Assembly: GCF_030848805.1 (NCBI RefSeq)
Contig: NC_092359.1
Coordinates: forward strand, 434,001 to 498,000
Origin: Temnothorax longispinosus
Lineage: Eukaryota > Arthropoda > Insecta > Hymenoptera > Formicidae
DNA length: 64,000 nt
Reading direction: 5' to 3'
This document shows, piece by piece, positions 38,704 to 49,650 of this stretch; the stretch's first letter is position 1, and every line of letters starts with the position of its first letter. A program made the translations under genes and the position numbers. Under the pieces are notes generated by a model that worked only from the letters and a program-made list of their open reading frames with translations, was not told the DNA's origin and ran no database searches.

Positions 38704-41700
38704 TTAATAGCAAATCAATTTGATCTTGTGGTTTTACGATTACTGCTAAACGTAAAACTAAAAATATAAATATAATTTTTGAAACAAATGAAATGAGATA
38801 GAGAATTCTGCATTGCTAAGACTATAGAATCCTCTCAATTATTGAATATAAGTGAATCAAAAGTGTATGCGCGGTTACGAGCATTTGGTAGTCGGAACAG
38901 CGCGCAGCGTTGCGAATAGGGGTGTCTCAGCTGAAGAGGAAGAGAAAGGTGTCGCCGGAGGTGACAGAGTGGGACGAAGACACGGTAACGCGGGATAGAA
39001 AGAAGGGCGTTCATAATAACGTCCGAGGGTAGAGAAGGGGCCAACAGCGTTCCTCGTGTTCAGATGCTCTTTTCAAGAGTGTGAACCCTCCTCGACGCGC
39101 ATTCAAGTGTCCGCTGCTTTGTAATGCCTCTTAATACCGCTTCGCTGTCGTTATTAAGGATCCGGAACATATTGTCGATACAACAGCGACGACACCGCAT
39201 TATGGCGTCAAGCCCTTCATTCGGTACACACTGCGGGAGGGTAGACGCGTATCGTAGGAAATGCGGGACGAACATTTTCGGCGGAAGTTGAGAAAATGGA
39301 GCAACGTGGTCACGATGGAACTCTTAAAGAAGATTGTTGAAAAATGTTATTCCTGTTCTTTGTATATAGTTTTTATGTGTCCGATAATTTAATTCTAACT
39401 TATAAAGAATATAGCCAATGTTACTTTTAAACTGGATATTAGGACTAGTTCCGCTATGTATATCTCTTCACATTTTCATATTTTAGTGGATAATAAGAAT
39501 AAAAACGTGATTTAGAAATATTTTTTGATAGCATAAGTACCTATCTCTTTTATTTATTGAAAGATAAGAAATCTTGAATATTACTATATATTTTGTGAAA
39601 CATAAAAGAATTTTCCAAATTTTTATAATAAAAGAAGTGAAAGAAGAATACAAGAGAGATTTTAGGTTCTTTTACAGAAAATTCGGACTGAAAGTCTCGC
39701 GACTTCTCTAATTTCTGATCGAACGGGTGAGATCTCCGAGGGTCGATTTCATAGAAAAGTACCTCGTTTCGTGTTTTGTCAAAGTTCGTGACACCTTTCT
39801 TTTTTTTATTATCGTCGAATTACGTAAAGTGATTGCGAGAACCTCCCTTGCATCAAGCACTGCAACGTTTCGCGACGATTCGAGCGTCGCGATGTACCTG
39901 CAGATAAATCGTGCGAGTTAGCGTAAGACGATCCGGCGCGCGAAACTATGTCTAGCTTTTTTTCCCACAAAACTCACCTGACACAGGTTCCACTGATAAG
40001 AGAACATAGAAAGTGCGAAGTGGCACATTAAGAAGAGTCGCATATGAGAAATTGTTCGCGATGTCTCCAAATAACGACAAATTTACGATTATAATAATAT
40101 TTATCTAAAATGATAAAAATGTTATTAGTTTTTACTAATTTATGCCATAGTAAAATTCATTAAAATCTGTAATTAAAATTTAGCACTTTTATTTTAACAA
40201 TTATAGCAATTTTAACAATTTTAACAATTACATGTTCACGTATATACATGTTATGCTACAATTGTTAAAATATGCATATTAATGCTAAATATAAAAAAAA
40301 CATTTAATAAATTCTAGAATATCAGAAGTACCTATACTTGTTAGTATAATAATTTTATTAATTTTATTAATTTACTAATTAAACTATATTCTAAATATTC
40401 TTTGTACAAGTCACAGTTTTGTCAAGTATTTGTCAGATATTTACACAACATGATACATTATTTTCAAAATATTTTGCAATTGATCGAGACGGAGACAATT
40501 TTGTATCTGTTACCTTTTGTACATATTATATATAGCTATGCAGCGCGTGTGAAAGATTTCACCATATGCGTCTATTAGCCGATGTGAGCATCAAGCTTAA
40601 TAAGCAATAAGCATCACCGTTTCAGCCCTCAGCAGATCTATCAGAAATCGTTATAATTGGCGTAACATCCATATCTCCCTACCCTTCTCCATTAACTCCA
40701 TCTTAAGGGTTACGCCATTATGCTTCTCCGCCAAGCACATGTCGCGCTTCTTCCCTCGTATATACCGATAATAATTAGCCGCAACTATAAATCTCGCCAC
40801 CACAGGGCACTCCACATCATTAAACATCGAGTTCTTCGTTGCTTGTCGTTTTTTACAAAACCAGAATGTGTTGTTATTTATTACAGAGAGAGTTTACGGA
40901 TAGTTTTCTCTCACCTTCGTGTATTCTGGTAAAACCTGTAAAAAAAAATGCCATGGAGAGCGTTCTTGATTGGCTTATCCATGTCGGCTGTTACAGAGGT
41001 AAACGTTTTTTTAAATTCTTTTTCTAACGCCAAAAAAAAAATGGTTTTGAAACAATTGTGGGGCAGTATTTTGTTTTCACATTTTATGAAATTGATCTTA
41101 AATTATTGTACATTTTTAATTTGTTATACATGTGCAATTAACGAGCGATTTACTCGAACGTTTTAATACCGCAACAATCTGTTCGTAAAGCACCAGCTAG
41201 CAAATATTGTGATTTAAAACAAAATATCTGTGAATATAAAGTAAAATTTTCCAGTTGACGGATCTTTGACATGAGGCTTTGCGTCGTATGCATACCAGAC
41301 GTGTGCAGTTGCATAGGCGTGCGCAATGTGCCATGCAATATGATCCTTCATGCGCGTCGTCCATCAGTTCGTCGTTACGTCGTTACGTGATTTACGGTTT
41401 TGATATTCTTATTTGATCTCCTTTTATACTGTAATTGAAAAATAATTTTTCATAAATGTATACTATCATTAAGTAAAAATTTTTTCGTAACATATTTCGA
41501 TTAAAAAATTACTTAAAGATAAATTAAATTAAGACAAATTAAATTGTGTGACGTTATAAAAACGACAATTACAATGTCAAAAATTTCTCGCCTTATATGT
41601 ATTATTTCGTTACGTGTTACATTTTACGAGAATTTTTTCTTGTCTTTACACATCGCCTATATCATTCCGCCTATTGTATATCCGCGCTTCTTTTTCTATC

Positions 41701-42200
41701 GTGTCTTTAATTTGGAAACACGTGGACCGTGAGGTTTCCTAAGAGAATATAAGGATATGCATACAAACAATTACAGGAGGGATGATGACAGTACGTCGCT
41801 CACGTGCTACCCTCAAATCACGAAGCGCATCTAACTAGCCGTGTAATCGACAATTTCGACCTATTACGACGCCCTAGGGCGCTATGCAGTCCCTAATAAA
41901 GTATAGACTGTATGCTTGGTTGACCTTATACGAAGTAATAATAATAATTATTATTAATGCAACTTACTAATTTAAATCTTTTATAGATTATTGAATCAAT
42001 AGCTAGTGACTCGAAAATATAATGTGTAAACGTTCAAGGAAAGTAATTTTACGTAATCTATATTAATAATATAATTACTTCGTTACGGAAAAAGTCATGT
42101 CTCGCATTATGCAAATATTAGTGGGTTCATGAAATTTTATGTTCGTTAAGTTATTCTTGTTTCGTAAATAATGAAGCTTATAGCTATGAATAATTTTTGT

Positions 42201-45200
42201 TATGTATCTGTGTATCACACGGCGCGGGCGGGGAGAAATTATCGCATCTCCGGATCTACGTATGGACCGGTCGACACGGTGAATCGCAGCATAAAGTGGC
42301 CAGTGACACATAAAGAGCATATTTTCGGGTATTAGGCCGAGGACCCTCGTGGGCCCTCGTGGGCCCGATGAATGGCTACCTGTGTTCACGCCTGTTCGCT
42401 CACCGTTCACCCGGATAGGACAAAAATCTCTCGCGCCGATCTACGTCAAGCAGTGGTGCTAATGGGAAAATAACCGACAGATTATGTCGCCTAATCCGCT
42501 CATCGATGCGATCGCATTGGCGAGAGGGGGACAACCGAGTATGAGTATTTTGTTCTCGTTCATTTTCGGGATCGCGCGCAGATCGCGACGACAGGAACAT
42601 CTTCTCGCGCGTCTTAAAATGTCTTATCGAGCTCGACCACTTTGAAAATCTCGTTGAGAATAGCTCAGACATTTTCCAAACATATAGTTTGCGTCATAAA
42701 TTGTCGAAGAATCTATACAATTGCCATTGTCTATCATAAAAATTTGAAAGAAAGGAAGAGGAAGCAATGTACGACATTAAATTACGCTGTTAAGTGTCTA
42801 TCGTGTGTATTTCCGTCCCGACAATCCGAGACGTCGCTCTTTCGCCTCCTCAGGTGCGCATCGAGAATGTCGGCTGCTAAAAATAAATCTGGTCGCACGC
42901 AATACACACCGCTGCTCGCTGCGCGCCGATTGTCAGTGAGCGAGTCCGGGGAGAGTGACGGAGCCGAGCAGAGTAACGTGTAACGTGTAACGTGTGCACG
43001 AAGATAGCCGCTATCTCTTGACCGGTGCGGCGACGGAGGAGGTGTCCGGTGTCCGGCTACCAACACGTCGCGTCGTTACGAACGAGCTCCTTTCGTCACC
43101 TCTCGACCCGGCTTATTGTTCGCCGATATTAATTTTAACGGCGCGTAGATACGCCGGACAATGACACCCCGAGAACACGAGACGCACCTGCGATGCAGGC
43201 GATCCAGCCGATGCAGCGTCGTCACAGGATTGCTCGAGTTAAAACCGGTTCTTTAAATTTCGCCGCTTTTCCTGGAAAATTTTAATTTCTACATGCCGTT
43301 AGCGCGCGCACGCGCGCAATTTTATATACTGTTTTATGCGATAACGTATTTCATTTTATCAAGTTTACATTTTATTATCGATTTTAATCAATTTTGTTAA
43401 TTGACCAACTGCGTATTACCTCTAAATTATCTATCGGAGTCATTTATTTGTACATATGGCTTAATTTCCATATTTATTACTTAAAACGTGATGAAATTAT
43501 GTATCTCAAGAGAAGACACACACCTTGTCTATTGACGAGTGATGAATAAAAAGTATGGAAAAATCGAGCGAGTTACTCGTTTCTAAATGTCATTGGAATA
43601 CTGTTTCACGTCGTTGTTGTCACGTCTATGGAAAGTTTATGCATCTCGTACTCTCCTTCCCCGCACCGGTGTCCTTTGCGCGCGATTTCATAGCACTTGC
43701 GAATCCGTCATTACAAACGGCTCGCCGGCTCTTTATCGTCACGTCGCTTTACGTGAAACCGTAGATTCATCCACGACTGCGAGAGGACGACCCGACATGA
43801 CCCGGAACAAACAGCCGAAGCGAAGCGGAAGGTAAACGAGGACGCGTTGAAATCTACGAGAGAGCAAGGGAAAAGAGGAGAGGAGAGAGAGAGAGGGGGA
43901 GGCAGGGAGAGAGAGGGAGAATTGCTGGCGCCGGTTTAATTTATCTGGATTTACGGCGCTGAAGATGCCTCGCCGTCTGTGCCCGGCTGGAGGAGGAGAA
44001 TTGCGAGAGTGGTAGATGGAGAGGAGGGGGGGAGGAGGATTTTGCACAGAGCCATTTTGGAATGCAATTAAACGCAGTACAGTGAAACACGATGCCGCCG
44101 CCACCGCCGCCGCCACCGCCGCCGTCGCCGCTGCCGCCGTTGCCGCCGCTGTTGCTGCTGCTGTTGCTATTGCTGTTGCTGCTACTGCTTCCCTTCTCCG
44201 CAACCCCTGCTATGTTCTGTCTCCCCTCACCTTCCTCCCTCCTCCTCCCGCGTAGCACCTGCCGGTGCTCTTTGCCTCGTACTCGAATGCCTTGATGTAC
44301 CCAGATACAACAAACAGGATGCTTTCCGAACGGACAAGTCCTGATGAGGCGTAAAGTGGATTCGCGCTTCGTCTCGGCGAAATGCATTTCGTCGCTTCAA
44401 AGCGCTTTCGTCGTACGCCGAGCAGATTTAATTCGAGAATTACTTCGTTGGAGCATTATCGTCCTGCCGCGCGGTGTGACGCTGGATGACCTATGACGAA
44501 TAAATACTTTGAGACGAAATTTATTGTACTTATGTTAACATTGCAGCGTACTTAATTAGCGACGATTCGCAAATTCACTGTATCGAAAGAATCATTTTAT
44601 ATAAGAATTTTTACAGAGTATAAAAATAAATTTGTATGTTATAATTTATGTATAATTATTTAAGATAAAAAATATAATAAACTTGTGTATGAAATAACGC
44701 GCATAATATGTGAAAATGATATAATATTTACATCATTATAAAACGCTCACGCATATAGTCAAGTAAATAAATTCAAGTTACATGTGAGATTAATGAAATT
44801 AAATAATATATTTTGTATTGAAATCAACACATGCTTTCTATAGTTATATTTTAATTATATAATGTTCACATTTTTCAGATAAGAGATCCTTTGAGTCTCC
44901 ATATCTCCACCCCTTTTTCATATTAATAGCTGCAACCAAATTTCAACCAAGCCACTTATTTTCGAGGACCAATTGCCTGTAAATGACATATACTCGAGCG
45001 AATATCGAATTGTCGAGTGCGCCCTTAGATTTAATAGGAATGAAGGAGGGACGATGAAATCGGTCGTCCCCGGGATCGTTTTGATAAGGAAGAGCATCAT
45101 CCCTATCCCAAGGGTCGGGAATGGGAGGACGTACGGAGGAAGAGGGTGAGAGAGACAGAGAGGAGGAGAGAAAATGGCGGACCAGAGGGAAATCCGACAC

Positions 45201-45400
45201 CAAATCGAAGGAGACGCCATCGCAAAGCGCGGCGCCGCCCCTTTATCATTGGGTCTTGGCTTCGGCACGGTGTCATCCTCGAGCCCATAAGCTCGAGCTC
45301 GTAACCAAATCAGAATAATTATCATAATTTTACTTGCGAGGCGCAATGAGGCATGCATCGAAAAATCTCTTCCCTTTTTCCGTATCACAGCGATATTAAT
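42201..45400. promoter_or_regulatory. GC-rich island upstream of Six4 with GAGA and Pho/YY1-like motifs
   Basis: Several CpG-rich stretches (42200-43300, 43600-44520, 44940-45320). GAGA-rich runs at 43860-43922 and 45147-45172 lie near Pho/YY1-like cores: GCCATTTTGG at 44051-44060 and AAAATGGCGG just after the second run, near 45172. The combination resembles fly Polycomb response elements, and SIX genes are classic Polycomb targets, but this is inference from motifs. Open frames here are compositional, with poly-Ala, poly-Pro and poly-Leu. Confidence 0.35.
44092..44191. repeat. imperfect (CCG)n then (CTG/TTG)n trinucleotide tract
   Basis: About 100 bases of CCG/CCA units passing into CTG, TTG and CTA units. 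It yields poly-Pro/poly-Leu on one strand and poly-Ala/Thr or Ser/Gly/Asn on the other, in frames with no other protein character. Confidence 0.9.
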
Positions 45401-46008
45401 TACAGCACTATGCCGGTTGCATTATTGTAACAGAGGTGGAACTTATTTAAAAAATAACTAACAAATCTGGAGTTAATTGTTGGCGGAAAATAAACAGAAT
45501 TTTAGGCTTGATTACTTATATTTTATCAATATTTAATCAATTGATTTACTACATAAGGCAATATCTTTCGCGATTAAATTATCTCGGTTTTTTTCGAACA
45601 AGTTTACAAATTCTTTACTTAAAATTTGAGCGCCTTTTACAACTCCAAAGTATGTTACGCTACGCCTACATCGCATGACGTACAAACGGCAATTAGTTGA
45701 AAAAGGCGGAGCAAATTCAAAGGATTGGCAAGGCGTGCCGAGAAAAGACGTCTTCTCTCATCTACTGTGATGCATCGGTTCTCTTGATCTACACAACACC
45801 GCCAGGCCTTCCGATATTTTCAACCACCAGATTTCCGTCGCACGTGACATCCTAAATCGGTGCTATTTAAATGTGTTTCTACTTGATTTAATCAATTTTT
45901 AAATATATTCTATAAGGAAAGGATTATATCAAATAATGTCTCTCATAATATCAACAAATATTTTTTTGGGAGGCGAGAGAAAGAGAGACGAGAGAGAGAG
46001 ATTTAGAT

Positions 46009-46057
<49 letters not shown>

Positions 46058-47420
46058 GGTGTATACATTTTTATACTTTCAATTGTATATACTGTACATT
46101 TTTATCATAATTAAAAGATAAATTATTTAATAAGAATTTGACATTTCTATTAAATCATGTAAAAAAGGTTTTATTTATATTTTATATGTAAAAGTTTTTT
46201 TCATACACATATATAAGTATGCAATGCTGTTCGACGATGTGTTTTTAATAATATACTTGACAATAGTTAATTCAATTAACTCATGCGTAATAAGTAATAA
46301 CACGTGATGTAAGATTTCATTTAAATTATAAAACGGAGGTAAACGATCGAAATACATGTGTACAAAACACGTAACGGTAAACGATATACGCGATAGTCGT
46401 GAATGAACGAAACCGATCCTTGGGCGTGTACGAGTTCGTATTCGGACCGATCTACAGCTAAAGTTACGTTTGTCGTTGGATCATATTTGCAGAAATGTGT
46501 ATCATAATACGACTCCAGAGATGAGCCGGCGACCTTCGCGAGGGGGTGAAAATCTTATCGCGAAAAGTAAGCACTCTAAAAAGAGTGATATCTTCCTCGT
46601 TACGTCGTCTGTCGATATTATTCTAAAATTTAAAGTAAAACAACTATATTAGTATAACAAATTATTATAACAATTGTACAATTTGAGATGATATTATAGT
46701 GATAATAATTTGACGATTGTTTTATATTTTCAACTTTTACGTTTTAATATGCTTTGTATTAAGTTATATACATATATTTTTTATGCTATTATAGGTATAC
46801 AAATTTTGGCGCAAAAATTGCGAAATTTATGTATTATTATTCATCTCGTGTCGCGCATGCGACTTGTAATAAATTATCCAAAATGTGATGACGTCTATAA
46901 ATGATCCATAAACAAATTTATGATAGATTTCCTTTCGTCAAATCTACCGACGAAGGGTGAATGATTATTGCCGGTTGTTGTGAAATTAATCAAACACAAG
47001 GTGCGATAGCGTTGCGTGGGATCACAACACGGTGTACGGTAACGTTGATACGTTCCACTTCCGGTGTTTATTGGCCACACGCGTATTTCGTGATTCCTCG
47101 ATAGCTCCGTGATAGTGGAAAACAGTATCTACCACACGAAAAAATTGCACAAAAATTGCTGAATGTCGTAAATTGGAAGCTATGCACAATAAGGATATAA
47201 ATAAAATATAATCTGTGATAAGCAAATTTTTATTTCGCTATCTACGCGCTCCGAATTTTTATTTTAAACTTTTAAATTTTGCAAAATAAGCAAGATAATA
47301 TAGAAAAAACAATCTCTCGCCAATTTAATAGATTTATCTTTAACTATTCTTTCGAGAATATATAACTGTAGCTGTAGAACAGGAATTTTATTAGGGATAT
47401 TCTCTCAACATGAGACAGTA
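45401..47420. other. AT-rich region upstream of Six4
   Basis: About 2 kb without a protein-like frame. It contains the (AT)n tract at 46012-46054 and, just before it, a GA-rich run at about 45970-46000. Confidence 0.5.
46012..46054. repeat. (AT)n microsatellite
   Basis: AT dinucleotide tract of about 43 bases, preceded by a GAGAGA run. Confidence 0.95.
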
Positions 47421-48400
47421 AACATATGTATAAAGCAAGAATAGAGTATGAGGGCAAGGGGACGATGCACAATACCATAATTCGTCACTTCAGTTACATA
47501 ACAAAAGAAATTACGCGAGTCCGACTCGAGGAAGGAATCGCCGAAATTCGATATATCCAGGTAATCGGTCTGTCGCGGAGGTCGCCAGGTGAGAATCCAG
47601 CACCGTGTACGGAGGAATCGGAAGCGTCACGGGGCCGGCGGCGACTCGGACGGGGTGAAGCCCGCGGTCGGTAGGGGGTAGAAGATCGCACCGCCCCCGA
47701 GTTCCACCAATGGAATGGAGCGGTACGTCGCACGGCGACCAATCGCCGGGTGGTGGCCGTGCCGTTCCTCGCTCATCGCACGATTCTGCTGCCGAAATAA
47801 AAGAGGAGGACGAACAGGAGATCGAGGAGGGAGAAGGAAAGAAGAAGAGTGAGATGGGGGAAGAGAGGAGAATGAGAAAAAGAGAGCGAGAGAAAGAGAG
47901 AGATAGAGGGAACGACGATATCGGCATCGGCATCGGCATCGTCAGCATTGCCACCGAGCACCACCACAACCGTCGTCGGAGACGGCCGTACGACCACAAT
48001 TCAACGACGGAAGCCAGCGGGACAACGGCTGCCGCCAGCAGCACCGCGAACGCGCGACGACCGTGATCGCCTTACTAACTTGGTGACTTGGTCACTCAGT
48101 GAGAACGTCTGCCCCGGTCAAAGGCATCCTCCTGAGGAGGGTATCGGTTACGCAATCGGTTGTTTGCTCGCGCAATCGCGCTTATCGGCTACTTCACATA
48201 AACTCACTGTTCTCCGAAAGTAGAAACGGGGGTGGTTGTGGACACTCGATACGAGAGGTGGTCGCTACGAGATCCAGCACAGTGCACCGGTACTACACGC
48301 GCGGTGGTGTGTTCGAGAAGATTATTTCTACTTCTTTCCCTATGATGGGTTCAATGCCTTCGCCGCGGGTGGTTGAACGTTAGTAGTGGTTAGTCACAAG
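47421..48400 (+). promoter_or_regulatory. CpG-rich block, candidate promoter and 5' UTR exon of Six4
   Basis: About 1 kb of GC-rich sequence with compositional open frames both ways, lying 1.3-2.2 kb before the Six4 start codon. On the plus strand a good donor, CAG followed by GTGAGA, sits at 47589. A GA-rich run lies at about 47860-47910. If this is the Six4 promoter, the first intron would remove 47589 to perhaps 49271, where CTGCTTGCAG is a fair acceptor in front of the coding exon. This structure is inferred. Confidence 0.35.
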
Positions 48401-49639
48401 GATTAAGAGTTCAGGTAGCGGATTTTCAGAACTCGCACCTGATGACGAATGAACGAACAATTGGGATCTTTGGAAAGGACTGAGCTTTCTCGGAGGATTA
48501 ATGTGGATGTGAGAAGTATCTCATTATGATTACATAATTTGTTATGAACCATTGTCAAAATCGAAGAGTTTAAACTTAGTCTCAAACACCGACGGAACTC
48601 AACTTCAAAGTTATTTGCTTACAGTGCGGTAATCAAACACGATTTTCAAAGACAAATAAATAATCGTATGCGTAAAGAAATTTTTAAAATTATTGAAAGG
48701 AAAAATGATTGCCGTTTATAGGATTGTATCTATCAAAGTGTAAATATAAAAATAAGAATTTACATTAAAAACTAAATAATAGTTTATCGTAATGATTGAA
48801 AAATAATCATTACGCGTTCGGGTTACTCTTCTGCAATGAAGTGCAATGTACGGACCATCGGATGTATTGTGAAAGTACAATGATTGTTTCATATATATAA
48901 TTATCATACGTGAAAAAATTTATTCAAAAATAAATTTGTTTCAAAAGTAAAATTTGCGAATAGTTTTTTAACTCGTGACTTAAAAAATGTCACAACTTTA
49001 TTGGAGTAAGCCTTGATGAATGGGAATGGAATCGGACATCGACATGAATGAAACGCGCGTGATTAAACAACCGTCGCGTCGACTTGAACGTGCGAATAAC
49101 GGATGCTTACTTTCGTCATCAGTTATTCATCCGGTCAATCTATAAGACATATCGATACTACGACGATATCTCAATTTGCCGAATGGAAAAAAGCGGGAAA
49201 GTAAATTCCTCGCAAAAACGTTGGCTGTAATCTCCAGACTAAAGATTTCACGATAAAAATCCTGCTTGCAGTAGAAAATCCAGAGGCAAGAATGTATGGA
49301 TGATAGACAAACATCTGTAATGAAATATATATAATAAAATAAATAAAATATATATTATGCCCAGATTCCAGAGAAATTTTTCGAACTTGTTCGATGTAGA
49401 CAAGTTGGGCGATAAATTGTCAACGTTTCATTTAAGATTTGACTATAATAAAGTAATTCAGTTTGTAATTCAAGATAAGTGCGATTGTTGAACTATAACT
49501 TCGGAATTTCGAAAAAGGAATCGCGGAAAAGAATTGCGTCTTAGAAAATTTCTCGCGGTTGGGATCGGCGAATGAGTACAGAATTCTGTCTCCTGTCCGA
49601 CACCTGGGTTCATGAGAGGAACGCAGCCACCAACCAAGG
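48401..49639 (+). other. Six4 5' flank and probable 5' UTR
   Basis: AT-rich upstream of 49000, more mixed after it. A possible acceptor (CTGCTTGCAG) ends at 49271; from there to 49639 the sequence is probably 5' UTR. An in-frame stop at 49613-49615 shows that the coding frame does not extend upstream of the chosen start within this exon. Two out-of-frame ATGs at 49572 and 49612 precede the start. Confidence 0.45.
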
Positions 49640-49650
49640 ATGTCGGATAG
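49612..49650 (+). other. 12-codon upstream ORF overlapping the Six4 start codon
   Basis: An ATG at 49612 opens a frame of 12 codons ending with TAG at 49648-49650, so it overlaps the Six4 ATG at 49640 in another frame. A second, longer out-of-frame ORF starts at 49572 and runs to 49763. If the mRNA begins upstream, ribosomes would have to scan past both or re-initiate. The reading frames are seen directly; a regulatory role is inference. Confidence 0.5.

Larger units (their letters stand above)
36481..42200. other. region without a supported gene
   Basis: Mostly AT-rich, with a more mixed patch at 38860-39300. Open frames, including a 140-codon minus-strand frame at 37654-37232 that is largely built on a TC/TTC repeat, show no recognised family. 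One possible 15-nt microexon on the minus strand (39992-39978) is reported as a finding. Confidence 0.45.

Noticed and set aside
40948..41166. Short frame beginning with a hydrophobic, signal-like N-terminus followed by GTAAAC
   Set aside because: The frame turns into AT-rich low-complexity sequence, and no continuing exon is visible.
44016..44387. Poly-Ala, poly-Pro, poly-Leu and Ser/Gly-rich open frames on both strands
   Set aside because: They follow directly from the CCG/CTG trinucleotide tract at 44092-44191, and flanking codons show no protein character.
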